Shown here one piece after another: positions 1 through 8,639 of a stretch of 64,000 bases of DNA. The notes beneath the pieces were generated by a model, which did not search any database, was not told the DNA's origin, and saw nothing but the letters and a program-made list of their open reading frames with translations. The position numbers and the translations under genes are program-made. Each line of letters opens with the position of its first letter. The stretch's first letter is position 1. Source of the stretch: Vicinamibacteria bacterium (GTDB taxonomy: Bacteria > Acidobacteriota > Vicinamibacteria > Vicinamibacterales > UBA2999). The stretch lies in the NCBI GenBank assembly GCA_025938035.1, contig JAICQE010000001.1:15975-79974 (forward strand), read 5' to 3'.

Positions 1-35
1 GCCGTAGACCGTCTGCGGCGAGCGCCGCGGACGTT

Positions 36-407
36 TTATTGCCAGCGGCCAATCGTCTTGCCGTCGGCCTCGAACTTCGCGCCGATGAAGAGACCGGCGG
101 CGGAACCGTCACGCATCGGATTGAAGCGGACGGTCACGATGTCGCCGGCCTTGAAGGTCGTCGCGCGCCAGCCCTGACGCGAGAGCGTATTCGGGCTTCC
201 GCCTTCGAGGCTCCACTCCGTCTTCGTTCCGTTCTCCTCGAAGACGACCTGCAGCCAGATGTGCGGGTTCGTCCACTGCAGTTCCTTCACGGTGCCCTTC
301 TTTTCCACGACCTTCGCGTCGTCGAACATCGACGCGGAGTGATGGGCGAGAACAGGCACCGCGAGGGAAATCGCGACCGCGATAACCAGAAGAGTTCGTC
401 GATTCAC
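36..407 (-). CDS. DUF6152-like secreted protein
   Basis: A 123-aa protein with an N-terminal signal peptide (MNRRTLLVIAVAISLAVPVLA) followed directly by HHSASMFDD, the conserved start of the mature domain in the DUF6152 family. The GTG start is supported by an AGGAGG Shine-Dalgarno seven bases upstream. The mature part contains TNPHIW and a predicted small beta-barrel. Function is unknown. Members that I recall are exported and lie beside other secreted proteins of unknown role, as here with the 285-aa protein just upstream on the same strand. What is seen is the signal peptide and the family-like sequence; a periplasmic location is inferred. Confidence 0.85.
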   Translation of the reverse strand: MNRRTLLVIAVAISLAVPVLAHHSASMFDDAKVVEKKGTVKELQWTNPHIWLQVVFEENGTKTEWSLEGGSPNTLSRQGWRATTFKAGDIVTVRFNPMRDGSAAGLFIGAKFEADGKTIGRWQ

Positions 408-433
408 AATCGGCCTCCTGATGATAGTCGCCC

Positions 434-484
434 GTGGCGCGAACCCATCGGGTTAGCGAGGCGATCCGGAAAGGCTCGCCCCAC
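434..484. repeat. two-hairpin intergenic element, family A, copy 1 (degenerate)
   Basis: A 51-bp element beginning GTGGCGCGAACCC and ending GGCTCGCCCCAC. It has two adjacent imperfect hairpins and short terminal inverted repeats (GTGG and CCAC). Copies of the same design are at 3145-3195 and 22779-22828. This copy overlaps the 3' end of the upstream minus-strand gene and has diverged in the first stem. Confidence 0.8.
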
Positions 485-1310
485 ACGGCGGAAGCAACAT
501 GTCCAGCTGTTTGCCGTCCGGACCGAGCGTCAACGTCCTGCCCGACGGATCGATCGGATTGCGGTTGTTCTCCGCGCACGCATAGTCCCACGCCCACGTG
601 CCCGGCGGCTGCTTCACGTACCGCTTCGTCACCTTCCAGGGCCCCTTCAGCGCCTTGGCGTCCTCGACGAGGATCTCCGCTTCCATCGTCTTCTCGTCGA
701 CCTTGCGCAGGCGCGTGGTCGCGCGGCTCGCGTCGCTCAGAATCAGACCCGTGCGGTCGACGATGACGTCGTTGTCTTTGGAACCCTTGAGGCTGATCGT
801 GGTGAAGACGAGCGTATCGCCTTCCCAGTGGCCGACCGACGCACCGTTGTAGGTCGGCCAGAGATCCTCGGGCGCCGGATGTTTGCGGCCGTCCGTGTAG
901 ATGCGCAGCACGTTCGGGCCGTTTTCAGCGATGACGTACACCGCCGTTGGCGTCACGGCGAACTCGTATACGTCCGGCACGTTCATGATGCGCGGGAATC
1001 CGTGCGGCGTGCCGCAGGTGCTGACGGGATCAGGAAACTTGCCTTGCTTGACCAGCTCGATGTTGCGCCGGTATCTGGCTTCCCACTCGTCGGTATAGGG
1101 CGGCGACTCGCGCACGCCAGGCTCGCCGGCGCGGCCGTTGGGCGGCTGGACGCTCGCGCGATCGAATATCGTGTTGCCCTGCATGGCCCAGACACCCGTC
1201 CAATCAGGCAGCGCCGCGCGCCCACTCTGCGCGCGCACGCCAATGGCGGTGGTCAGACCGAAGATCGCCGCGAAAGCCGCGGTCGAAAGGATTAGTCGTT
1301 TGCCGTTCAC
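453..1310 (-). CDS. secreted protein of unknown function
   Basis: A 285-aa protein. The GTG start at 1310 is chosen because a GGAGG sequence lies seven bases upstream and because the resulting N-terminus (VNGKRLILSTAAFAAIFGL, then VRAQS) is a signal peptide. The mature protein has the motifs PDWTGVWAMQ, RIYTDGRKHP and VGHWEGDTLV. I recognise these as recurring in a large, uncharacterised family of exported proteins in Acidobacteriota and some Proteobacteria. No catalytic motif is visible. The C-terminal residues (SLSGSPR) are encoded inside the palindromic element at 434-484, so the original stop may have been replaced when that element arrived. It probably shares a transcript with the DUF6152 gene downstream. 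Confidence 0.8.
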   Translation of the reverse strand: MNGKRLILSTAAFAAIFGLTTAIGVRAQSGRAALPDWTGVWAMQGNTIFDRASVQPPNGRAGEPGVRESPPYTDEWEARYRRNIELVKQGKFPDPVSTCGTPHGFPRIMNVPDVYEFAVTPTAVYVIAENGPNVLRIYTDGRKHPAPEDLWPTYNGASVGHWEGDTLVFTTISLKGSKDNDVIVDRTGLILSDASRATTRLRKVDEKTMEAEILVEDAKALKGPWKVTKRYVKQPPGTWAWDYACAENNRNPIDPSGRTLTLGPDGKQLDMLLPPCGASLSGSPR

Positions 1311-1352
1311 GGACAGCCTCCTCGCTTGCGGAATTATCGCTCCACAAACGAC

Positions 1353-1375
1353 GTAGTGTCCGCCTTCAGGCGGAC
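1353..1375. repeat. half copy of two-hairpin element, family B
   Basis: GTAGTGTCCGCC, TTCA, then GGCGGAC form one perfect hairpin of the family B element, whose complete copy is at 13157-13208. The second half is missing or replaced by a GC-rich tract. It lies between two minus-strand genes. Confidence 0.7.
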
Positions 1376-1407
1376 CGGCCCGAAAAGGGGGGCGGACCGG
1401 AGCGCTT

Positions 1408-1815
1408 TTACCGCGGCAACGCCTTCTGCGTGTTGCGGAGGTTGTGAACGACCAGGTAGGCGCGGAAGCCGGCCATTGCCCACATCCCTGCCGCCGCAAC
1501 TTTCGGATGCCGCGGGCCGATCACGGTATTCCACGCGGTAAAGGTCGCCGCGTCGATGGCCGCGCCCACGAGCACGAGCTTCCCCGGCGACCTCTGGAAC
1601 GGCTGCAGGAAGATGTTCGTTTCGCGGACGTGATAGTTGGTCATCGCGTGATACGTGGACGCCCAATCGGCGGCGGCGGCGACGCTCGCGATGGTGGTCG
1701 GTATTCTCAGGCTCGGCCGCAACTCCTGAGCTGAAGCGGTGCCGGCCCCGAACGCGCACAGCGACACGACGAACACAGCAGCAGAGAGCCGCCATCCGCG
1801 CGGGATGTAAGGCAT
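1408..1815 (-). CDS. small membrane protein of unknown function
   Basis: A 135-aa protein whose ATG start follows a good GAGGAG site. The N-terminus is a signal peptide or first membrane segment (residues about 8-29, ending ASAQE). Two further hydrophobic stretches follow, around residues 80-95 and 105-122. A polar middle part contains DWASTYHAMTNYH and RETNIFLQPF. I do not recognise the family. The repeated aromatic and polar residues near predicted membrane boundaries suggest an integral membrane protein, but no function can be assigned. It is separated from the next gene downstream by the half palindrome at 1353-1375. Confidence 0.7.
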   Translation of the reverse strand: MPYIPRGWRLSAAVFVVSLCAFGAGTASAQELRPSLRIPTTIASVAAAADWASTYHAMTNYHVRETNIFLQPFQRSPGKLVLVGAAIDAATFTAWNTVIGPRHPKVAAAGMWAMAGFRAYLVVHNLRNTQKALPR

Positions 1816-1935
1816 AGCTCCTCTATCGGCGCAAAAACAGTTGTCGGTAGAAGGGTCGAGGCGATGAGTATACGGTGAGGACGAGCTTCGCGGTAGAGGT
1901 GATTCTCAGCTCATCTGTAATCTGAGCGCTGGATA

Positions 1936-3129
1936 ATGATGCGCATGCCTCGTCAGTCCAGTTCCTCCTGCGTCCGGCTCGGTTCCGACGCGCTCCTTTC
2001 GTCCGGCAAGCTACGCGGCCGCCGCGTCGGGGTGGTCTGCAACCACGCGTCAATCGACCGCGGCTTCCAGCACATCGTCGATCGGCTTGCCGAAGCCGAG
2101 GGCGTGACGCTGGCGGCGATATTCGGCCCGCAGCACGGCTTCAGGTCGGACGTGCAGGACAACATGATCGAGACGCCGCACGGCGACGACGCGGCGCGGC
2201 GGGTGCCGGTGTACTCGCTCTACAGCGAGACACGCGAGCCGACGTCCGAGATGCTGAAAGGGCTCGACGTCCTCGTCATCGACCTGCAGGACATCGGCGC
2301 GCGCATCTACACCTACATCTACACGATGGCGAACTGCCTGCGCGCCTGCGGGAAGCACGGCGTGCCGGCGATCGTCTGCGACCGGCCGAATCCGATCAAC
2401 GGCAACGACGTCGAGGGGCAGACGCTCGTCCGCGACTACGAGTCGTTCGTCGGCCTGTTCCCGATCCCGATGCGCCATGGAATGACAATCGGCGAGCTGG
2501 CCAGGCTGTTCAACGAGTCGTTCGGCCTGGGCGCCTCGCTCGACGTGGCTCGGATGGACGGATGGCAGCGGAACATGTACGCGGACGAGACCGGTCTGCC
2601 GTGGGTAATGCCATCTCCCAACATGCCGACCCTCGACGCGGCGGTGGTCTATCCGGGCACCGTGCTGTTCGAAGGCACGATGCTCTCGGAGGGGCGCGGC
2701 ACAACGCGGCCATTCGAGCTCGTCGGCGCGCCGTGGATCGACGCGGAGCGCTTCGCCCGCGAGATGAACGAGCTGGGGCTGCCGGGTGCGTTTTTCCGTC
2801 CGGCGGTGTTCGAACCGACCTTTCAGAAACATGCGAAGACCACCTGCGGCGGCTGTCAGATCCACGTCACGGACCGCGCGACGTTCAGGCCGGTGCTGAC
2901 CGGAGCGGCGTTGATTCAGATGTTCCGGCGTACGAATCCCGGGAAGTTTTCCTGGCGGCAGCCGCCGTACGAATACGAGCACGACAAGCTGCCGATCGAC
3001 ATCCTGGCCGGGTCGGACACGCTGCGGCAACAGGTCGAAGCGGGGCTGGCGCCCACAGCGATCGCGGACAGCTGGCGCACGGACGAAGCGGCCTTCCGGG
3101 ATCTGCGCCGTCCGTTTCTTCTCTATTAG
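1936..3129 (+). CDS. namZ: exo-beta-N-acetylmuramidase NamZ-like (DUF1343)
   Basis: A 397-aa member of the DUF1343 family. The family's characterised member NamZ releases terminal MurNAc from peptidoglycan fragments (glycoside hydrolase family GH171). Family landmarks visible are GVVCNHASID, IFGPQHGFRSD, VLVIDLQDIGARIYTY, DRPNPING, the MRHGMTIGELA region, LPWVMPSPNMPT and EGTMLSEGRGTTRPFE. Length matches the family. No clear signal peptide is present, although the first 15 residues are polar and start choice is uncertain (the two Met codons at 1936 and 1939 are in tandem). The gene stands alone between divergent and convergent neighbours. A role in cell-wall recycling is inferred from family knowledge. 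Confidence 0.9.
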   Translation: MMRMPRQSSSSCVRLGSDALLSSGKLRGRRVGVVCNHASIDRGFQHIVDRLAEAEGVTLAAIFGPQHGFRSDVQDNMIETPHGDDAARRVPVYSLYSETREPTSEMLKGLDVLVIDLQDIGARIYTYIYTMANCLRACGKHGVPAIVCDRPNPINGNDVEGQTLVRDYESFVGLFPIPMRHGMTIGELARLFNESFGLGASLDVARMDGWQRNMYADETGLPWVMPSPNMPTLDAAVVYPGTVLFEGTMLSEGRGTTRPFELVGAPWIDAERFAREMNELGLPGAFFRPAVFEPTFQKHAKTTCGGCQIHVTDRATFRPVLTGAALIQMFRRTNPGKFSWRQPPYEYEHDKLPIDILAGSDTLRQQVEAGLAPTAIADSWRTDEAAFRDLRRPFLLY

Positions 3130-3144
3130 CACGGGTTTGATTCC

Positions 3145-3195
3145 GTGGCGCGAACCCTTCGGGTTCGCGAGGCGAGCCTGCAAGGCTCGCCCCAC
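3145..3195. repeat. two-hairpin intergenic element, family A, copy 2
   Basis: A 51-bp copy with both hairpins intact: GCGAACCC / GGGTTCGC, then GGCGAGCC / GGCTCGCC, framed by GTGG and CCAC. It sits between the convergent ends of namZ and the LOG-family gene, a position where a bidirectional terminator would be expected. Confidence 0.85.
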
Positions 3196-3205
3196 GCAAT
3201 GTGCG

Positions 3206-4069
3206 CTAAGAACGCGTTTTCGCGATGCCCGGCGCTTTCATCTCCTGGGTCGTCGGCGGCATCAGATGATGTTCGGTCAGGTGCGTCTTGAGCAGCTCGA
3301 ACGCCTCCGCCGGCGTGTTGGCGCGCTGGACGAGCTCGATGTCGCCGGGTGTGATCGCCCCCCAGTCCTCCATCGGCTTGAGGTTCACGATCGGATCCCA
3401 GTAGTCGGTGCCGTAGAGAATGATTTGAATCTGCTTCTCCAGCTTCTCGGTCTGCATCAGGGTCAGGATCTCGAACATCTCGTCCAGCGTTCCAAACCCG
3501 CCGGGGAAGATGACGAGCGCTTTGGCCAGATACGCAAACCAGAATTTGCGCATGAAGAAGTAGTGGAATTCGAAATGCAGTCCCTCGGTGATGTAGCGGT
3601 TGGCGCCCTGCTCGAACGGCAGCCGGATGTTCAGGCCGATTGTCTTGCCGCCGGCTTCGTAGGCACCGCGATTGGCTGCCTCCATGATCCCGGGACCACC
3701 GCCGGAGGTGACGACGAAGCGGTGATGTGTGGATTCCAGCGAATTCGACCACGTCGTCAGGAGTCCGGCCAGTTCGCGCGCCTCCTCGTAGTAGCGGGAC
3801 CATTCAACCGCTTTCCGGCTGCGGGCCACGAGCGCCTCGTGTTCAGCCGTGGCGCGGCGCCCGGCGCGCTTCTCGAGTCGTTCCAACGCCTGTTCCGCTG
3901 TTTCGCGGCTGTGAATCCGCGCCGACCCGAAGAACACGACGGTGTCCTGGATGTTCTGCGCCTTGAAGCGGTCGAGGGGCTCGAGATACTCCGCAAGAAT
4001 GCGAATCGGACGCGCTTCTTCGCTTTCGAGAAATCCGGGATCCAGGTAGGCGAGCGGCTGCGAGTCCAT
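3206..4069 (-). CDS. LOG-family protein (TIGR00730, nucleotide 5'-monophosphate phosphoribohydrolase)
   Basis: A 287-aa Rossmann-fold protein of the LOG/TIGR00730 family. The diagnostic motifs are both present: [16 protein letters not shown] and [19 protein letters not shown]. Characterised relatives hydrolyse nucleoside 5'-monophosphates (PpnN) or release cytokinin bases. The N-terminal 60-70 residues before FFGSARI place it nearer the longer forms than the 190-aa minimal forms. The start at 4069 ([13 protein letters not shown]) is chosen because the longer reading frame would run into the divergent SRPBCC gene only 17 bases away. Substrate cannot be told from sequence. Confidence 0.9.
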   Translation of the reverse strand: MDSQPLAYLDPGFLESEEARPIRILAEYLEPLDRFKAQNIQDTVVFFGSARIHSRETAEQALERLEKRAGRRATAEHEALVARSRKAVEWSRYYEEARELAGLLTTWSNSLESTHHRFVVTSGGGPGIMEAANRGAYEAGGKTIGLNIRLPFEQGANRYITEGLHFEFHYFFMRKFWFAYLAKALVIFPGGFGTLDEMFEILTLMQTEKLEKQIQIILYGTDYWDPIVNLKPMEDWGAITPGDIELVQRANTPAEAFELLKTHLTEHHLMPPTTQEMKAPGIAKTRS

Positions 4070-4086
4070 GATGCGATCATTTTCCC

Positions 4087-4545
4087 ATGCGCGACTTCGA
4101 CCACAGCCTCGCGATTGAGGCCGCACCGGCCCGCATTCTCGACGCCTTCTTCAATGCGGAGGATCTTGCGTCGTGGTGGCATGTCACGCGCTCGCTCTGT
4201 CTTCCACGGGCGTTCGGCAGCTACGCGGTCGAGTGGCCGGCGACGGATTGGACCGATGACGTGCTCGGGCGGCTTGGCGGCGCGTTTCGCGGAACGGTCG
4301 TCGAATTCAAGCCGGGTCGCGAGTTTTTCGTCGCCGATGCGTACTGGCTGCCGCCCGACGGCGAACCGATCGGACCGATGGCGCTCGAAGCGGGCTGCAC
4401 CGACCTTGGGGGGCGGGCGGTACTGCGCGTCCGGCAGTCCGGTTGGGAGAACAGCCGTCGGTGGACGCGCTACTACGAGATCCTCGCCACGAATTTCACT
4501 GCGTCGCTCGGCGAGCTGAAAAAATACCTGGAGTCGCGCCCTTAG
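4087..4545 (+). CDS. SRPBCC/AHSA1-like domain protein
   Basis: A 152-aa protein with the START/Bet v1-like fold typical of activator-of-Hsp90 (AHSA1) homologues. The signs are [25 protein letters not shown] at the start, and [24 protein letters not shown], the C-terminal helix, at the end. Such proteins bind hydrophobic ligands; no enzyme activity can be inferred. The gene is divergent from the LOG gene with a 17-bp gap, so the two starts must share promoter sequence. Its stop codon overlaps the stop codon of pyruvate kinase on the other strand (the four bases TTAG at 4542-4545 serve both). Confidence 0.85.
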   Translation: MRDFDHSLAIEAAPARILDAFFNAEDLASWWHVTRSLCLPRAFGSYAVEWPATDWTDDVLGRLGGAFRGTVVEFKPGREFFVADAYWLPPDGEPIGPMALEAGCTDLGGRAVLRVRQSGWENSRRWTRYYEILATNFTASLGELKKYLESRP

Positions 4546-5960
4546 CCATGGACGCGCTGAACCTTGAGGAAATTCGACGGACCGGGAGCGGGATCGGGCG
4601 TCACGCTCACCAACACGACGACCGAGTCCGGAGGCACGCGACCGCGCCCGACGAGCTCCTGCCCTAACCGCGTCGCCACGGCATTGACGTCTCCGCTCAG
4701 ATCCGCGACGACGGGAACCACACCCCACGACAGCATCAGCCGGCGCGCGATCCGATCCTCGCTGGTGACGGCCACGATCGGCACCTCCGGCCGCAATGCA
4801 GACAAGAATCGCGCGGTCTTGCCTCCGCGCGTGACCGCGACGATCGCAGAGGCGGATGCGTGCTGCGCCAGCGTCACCGCGGCCTCACAGATCGCGCGGC
4901 CATGCGGCGGCAGCGTCCGGCCGTCCGCCGCCGCTTCCTGACTGGGACCCGGCAGCAGCTCGGCATCACGAATGATCCGATCGAGCGTTTCAACCACGCG
5001 CACCGGATGCGCCCCGATTGCCGTCTCGCCCGCCAGCATGATGGCGTCAACCCCATCGGCCACCGCGTTCGCGGCGTCGCTGACTTCCGCACGCGTGGGT
5101 CGAAGCTCGGTGCGCATCGATTCGAGCACCTGCGTCGCCACAATCACCGGAATGCCGAGAGCGCGGGCTTCCCGGGTCGTCTGCTTCTGGATGCGCGGCA
5201 CGCGTTCGAGCGGAAGCTCGAGGCCCAGATCACCGCGTGCCACCATCACCGCATCGCTGGCGCGCAGGATCTCGGCCAGGTGCGCCACCGCCTGCGGCCG
5301 CTCGAGCTTGGCGACCAGCGGCAGGCTCGCCGCGCCCGCATCGTCAAGCGCTGCGCGCGCCTGCTCAAGGTCCGCTGGCCGCTGCACGAACGACAGCGCG
5401 AGGAAGTCCACGCCTGCGGCTGCGCCGAACCTGAGGTCCTCAGCGTCCTTGCCGGTCAGTCCTGTCACGGGAAGGTCGGCTCCGGGCGCGTTGATCCCCT
5501 TCCGCTCGCCGAGCTCGCCGCCGTCGATGACCGTCGTCTGAATCGTGGTGGCGCTGGTCTCGTCCACTCTGAGCTGAATGCGCCCGTCGTCGAGCAGCAG
5601 CGTGTCGCCGGGATGGACCGCGCTCGGCAGTTCGGCGTAGGTGGTCGTAATTCGTCCCGCTCTGCCAGGGTCATCTCCGACCGCGATGACCAGTCGCTCG
5701 CCGGCCGTCAGCTTCACGGGGGCACTGGCGAGGCGTCCGGTACGAATCTTCGGTCCGCTGAGATCCTGAAGGATCGCAACAGGCCGGCCCGACGCCGCGG
5801 ACGCCGTACGGATACGCTTGATCGTGGCGCCGTGCGACGCGTGCGTCCCGTGCGAAAAGTTGAGGCGAAAGACATCCACGCCGGCGTCCACGAGCGCGCG
5901 AATGACGTCGCCACTCTCGGAAGCGGGACCGATGGTCGCGATGATCTTGGTCTGTCTCAC
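4542..5960 (-). CDS. pyk: pyruvate kinase
   Basis: A 472-aa enzyme for the last step of glycolysis (phosphoenolpyruvate plus ADP to pyruvate plus ATP). The GTG start at 5960 gives VRQTKIIATIGPASE, matching the standard family N-terminus. Visible landmarks are FRLNFSHG, the catalytic segment VAKLERPQAV with the essential Lys and Glu, the MVARGDLGLELP metal and substrate loop, ATQVLESM, and the C-terminal allosteric domain with ARFLSALRPEVPIVAVT. Length is normal. The last 30 residues carry a short DSVVVLVSVTPDPAPGPSNFLKV tail with the usual family ending. It is divergent from the small ORF at 5986. Confidence 0.96.
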   Translation of the reverse strand: MRQTKIIATIGPASESGDVIRALVDAGVDVFRLNFSHGTHASHGATIKRIRTASAASGRPVAILQDLSGPKIRTGRLASAPVKLTAGERLVIAVGDDPGRAGRITTTYAELPSAVHPGDTLLLDDGRIQLRVDETSATTIQTTVIDGGELGERKGINAPGADLPVTGLTGKDAEDLRFGAAAGVDFLALSFVQRPADLEQARAALDDAGAASLPLVAKLERPQAVAHLAEILRASDAVMVARGDLGLELPLERVPRIQKQTTREARALGIPVIVATQVLESMRTELRPTRAEVSDAANAVADGVDAIMLAGETAIGAHPVRVVETLDRIIRDAELLPGPSQEAAADGRTLPPHGRAICEAAVTLAQHASASAIVAVTRGGKTARFLSALRPEVPIVAVTSEDRIARRLMLSWGVVPVVADLSGDVNAVATRLGQELVGRGRVPPDSVVVLVSVTPDPAPGPSNFLKVQRVHG

Positions 5961-5985
5961 AGGGCAGATAAGATATAACCTTGAG

Positions 5986-6165
5986 ATGACGATCAAGACC
6001 TGGCTCGACGCGGCCATCCAGGATGCCGATCGCCGCAATCTTGCCGGCCTGCGTCCCCTCCTCGAAGCGTTGGCGCGATCGACATCGGCGCTGCGCAGTG
6101 CCGACTGGAATTTCGACGCCACGGGCGAGCCGACTCGCACCTCGACGCCGCCGGATGCCCGCTAG
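5986..6165 (+). CDS. 59-aa protein coupled to the amidase gene
   Basis: A 59-aa ORF starting MTIKTWLDAAIQDADRRN, predicted to form amphipathic helices through about residue 40, with a polar tail. There is only a 25-bp gap to the divergent pyk start. Its last 11 bases overlap the start of the amidase gene in another frame, an arrangement typical of translational coupling. I believe similar small ORFs precede GatA-like amidases in related genomes, but cannot verify this. It does not resemble GatC, which is about 95 aa with a different pattern, although by position it could play an analogous accessory role. Function unknown. Confidence 0.6.
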   Translation: MTIKTWLDAAIQDADRRNLAGLRPLLEALARSTSALRSADWNFDATGEPTRTSTPPDAR

Positions 6166-7510
6166 CGCACGCACGATCGCGGAGCTGGCCCGCGCGATTC
6201 GTTCGGGCGAGTTGACGGCTGAAACCGCTACCACGGACTGCCTGGAACGTATCGCCGAACGCAATCCGGCGATCAACGCGTACATCACCGTACTCGCCGA
6301 TCAAGCGCTGGCGCAGGCAAAACAGGCTGACGCCGAGCTCAAGAGCGGGCGCGACCGTGGTCCGCTCCATGGCGTGCCGATTTCGCTGAAGGACATCATC
6401 GATCTCGACGGTGTGTCAACGACCGCAGCGAGCAAGGTCCGTCATGGACACGTCGCCCCCCACGACGCGCCTGTTGTCGCCCGCTTGCGGGAGGCCGGCG
6501 CCGTCTTCCTTGGCAAAACGAACCTGCACGAGTTTGCGTTCGGCACGACGAACGAAGACTCGGCGTTCGGGCTGGTCAGACATCCGCTCGATCCAAACCG
6601 GTCGCCGGGGGGATCGTCGGGCGGGTCGGCAGCGTCCGTGCTGGACGGGATGGCGTACGCGTCGATAGGCACCGACACGGGTGGATCCGTGCGTATTCCA
6701 TCCGCCGCATGCGGCCTCGTCGGCCTGAAGCCTTCTCTCGACGAAGTGCCAATAGGCGGCGTCTTTCCATTGAGCAAGACGATGGATCACGTCGGCCCGC
6801 TGTGCCGCTCGGTCGAGGACGCGGCAATCGTCCACGACGTACTGTGCGGGCGGGCGCCATCGAACGGCTCACCGCGGAACGCGAACGGGCTGCGGATCGG
6901 CGTTCTGCGCGGCTATTTCACGACGCTGCTCGACCCGCAGGTCGCGGCCGCGTTCGAGACGACCTGCAAGGCATTGACCGCGGCCGGCGCGGCACTCGAG
7001 GAGGTTCAGGTTCCTCACGCCGGGGATATCGCGCCGATCTATCTCCACATCGTCCTGTCCGAGGCGGCTGCTCTGCATGCGAAGACGCTCGACAGCCATG
7101 CGGAGGACTACAACCCGAACGTCCGCCTCCGTCTGGAGATGGGCCGGTACATCCTGGCGGAAGACTACCTCCGCGCGTTGAGGGGACGCGACGTCCTGAT
7201 CGATGAGGTTGACGCCACGCTCGTGCGGCGCGACGCGCTGCTGCTGCCGACGCTCGCCGTGCCTGCCGTCAAGCTGGGCGCGCTGGCGGTAAAGATCGGC
7301 TCGGTTGAGGAACCGGTCCGCAACATCACCCTGAGGCTTACCCAGTTGTTCAACATCACGGGACATCCGGCGATTACGATTCCGTGCGGCGCAACCACGG
7401 ACGGCCTGCCGATCGGCGCGCAACTGGCCGGCGGGCGCAACCGGACCGGCGATCTGCTCGCCGTCGCGGCGGCAGTCGAATCGCTTCTGCGCCCGAACCC
7501 GAGCCGGTAG
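6155..7510 (+). CDS. amidase-signature enzyme, GatA-like
   Basis: A 451-aa amidase-signature family enzyme. The catalytic Ser-cisSer-Lys framework is visible: the Lys in PISLKDIIDLDG, the glycine- and serine-rich loop SPGGSSGGSAASV, and the nucleophile segment GTDTGGSVRIPSA followed by CGLVGLKPS. Family members include GatA (glutaminyl-tRNA amidotransferase subunit A) and free amidases or amidohydrolases. A GatB partner is not in the window, and the length is slightly short for GatA, so a stand-alone amidase is equally possible. The start at 6155 (MPASARTIAELARAIRSGEL) gives the standard N-terminal helix. It is the second gene of a likely operon with the 59-aa ORF and the downstream hydrolase (gap 9 bases). 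Confidence 0.88.
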   Translation: MPASARTIAELARAIRSGELTAETATTDCLERIAERNPAINAYITVLADQALAQAKQADAELKSGRDRGPLHGVPISLKDIIDLDGVSTTAASKVRHGHVAPHDAPVVARLREAGAVFLGKTNLHEFAFGTTNEDSAFGLVRHPLDPNRSPGGSSGGSAASVLDGMAYASIGTDTGGSVRIPSAACGLVGLKPSLDEVPIGGVFPLSKTMDHVGPLCRSVEDAAIVHDVLCGRAPSNGSPRNANGLRIGVLRGYFTTLLDPQVAAAFETTCKALTAAGAALEEVQVPHAGDIAPIYLHIVLSEAAALHAKTLDSHAEDYNPNVRLRLEMGRYILAEDYLRALRGRDVLIDEVDATLVRRDALLLPTLAVPAVKLGALAVKIGSVEEPVRNITLRLTQLFNITGHPAITIPCGATTDGLPIGAQLAGGRNRTGDLLAVAAAVESLLRPNPSR

Positions 7511-7519
7511 GCGGCGTCC

Positions 7520-8584
7520 ATGTTTGCGCGATTTTTTCACGCCTGGGAGCAGCGGATCGCGTTCTCCACGAAGGATCGCCTCGTGCGCCCCTTCGAGTGG
7601 GGCGTTGACTGGATTCCCGGCACGAACGGCAACGGCCCCGGAGCGCCGGATGCGCACATCGAGCGATGGGTCGACGAGGTGATGCGCGACACGCCGGCGT
7701 TTTTCCATGCGCCGCCGTCGAACGATTACGCGTTCACCCCCGGCGATTCCGGCCGCCGGGCAAAGGGCGAGGCCGGAACACTGACGTTTCCCAGCGCGTT
7801 GACGACGCCACACGCGGAGAACAACGTGGTGACCGGGAGGTGGTTTCCCGCCGCCGGCGACGAGCGCATGACGCGGATGGCACACCGCGGGCGCGCCGTG
7901 GTCGTCCTGCCGCAATGGAACTCGGACGCCGCAGGTCACATCGGTCTGTCGCGCGTGCTGGCGCGTTTCGGCGTTTCGGCGCTGCGTCTCAGCCTCCCTT
8001 ACCACGACGTGCGCATGCCGCCGGAGTTGACGCGCGCCGACTACATCGTCAGCGCGAACATCGCGCGGACCGTGCAGGTGTGCCGGCAGGCGGTGCTCGA
8101 CGCGAGACGGGCGGTCGCATGGCTTGCGTCGCTGGGGTTCGAGCGGATCGGCATCGTCGGCACGAGCCTCGGATCGTGCCTGTCGCTGTTGACGTCAGCG
8201 CACGAGCCGTTGATCCGCGCACAAGCGCTGAATCATGTGTCGCCGTGGTTTGCCGACGTCGTCTGGCGTGGCCTCTCTACCCAGCACGTGCGACACGGCC
8301 TCAATGGCCATATCGACCTCGATCAACTGCGGCAGTTGTGGCGTCCAATCAGTCCCTGGTCGTATCTGGACCGGGTCGCCAGCACGCAGACGCTGCTCGT
8401 CTACGCGGCCTACGACCTCACGTTCCCGCTCGATCTGTCGGTGATCCTGGTGAACGAGTTCGAGCGGCGCGGCTTGCCGCACGAAACGGCCTTCCTGCGC
8501 TGTGGCCACTACAGTACGGGCCTGTTCCCGTTCAAATACTTTGATGGATATGTGCTGACGCGGTTCTTGAGGGCGCGCCTGTAA
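7520..8584 (+). CDS. alpha/beta hydrolase, possibly ABHD18-like
   Basis: A 354-aa alpha/beta-hydrolase-fold protein. A strand and oxyanion region reads VVVLPQWNSDAAGH. The nucleophile elbow reads GIVGTSLGSCLSLL, a G-x-S-x-G motif with Ser. A likely acid lies near VYAAYDLTFPLDLS, and a C-terminal His in LRCGHYSTG. The long N-terminal part (residues 1-120) and the PQWN motif resemble the family containing mammalian ABHD18, a tentative match. Substrate is unknown. No signal peptide is visible, so it is probably cytoplasmic. It follows the amidase by 9 bases, suggesting co-transcription. Confidence 0.75.
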   Translation: MFARFFHAWEQRIAFSTKDRLVRPFEWGVDWIPGTNGNGPGAPDAHIERWVDEVMRDTPAFFHAPPSNDYAFTPGDSGRRAKGEAGTLTFPSALTTPHAENNVVTGRWFPAAGDERMTRMAHRGRAVVVLPQWNSDAAGHIGLSRVLARFGVSALRLSLPYHDVRMPPELTRADYIVSANIARTVQVCRQAVLDARRAVAWLASLGFERIGIVGTSLGSCLSLLTSAHEPLIRAQALNHVSPWFADVVWRGLSTQHVRHGLNGHIDLDQLRQLWRPISPWSYLDRVASTQTLLVYAAYDLTFPLDLSVILVNEFERRGLPHETAFLRCGHYSTGLFPFKYFDGYVLTRFLRARL

Positions 8585-8585
8585 C

Positions 8586-8617
8586 GGCCCGCCTTCGGGC
8601 TCCGCCGCTACGGTGGG
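8586..8617. repeat. intergenic palindrome (GCCCG-CCTT-CGGGC type)
   Basis: A short two-part palindrome starting two bases after the hydrolase stop: GCCCG/CGGGC with a CCTT loop, then CCGCC/GGTGG. It resembles the other hairpin elements of this window in position and design but shares no sequence with them. It may end the operon. Confidence 0.5.
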
Positions 8618-8639
8618 CAAGCGCGCGAGGGCGTCAGAG

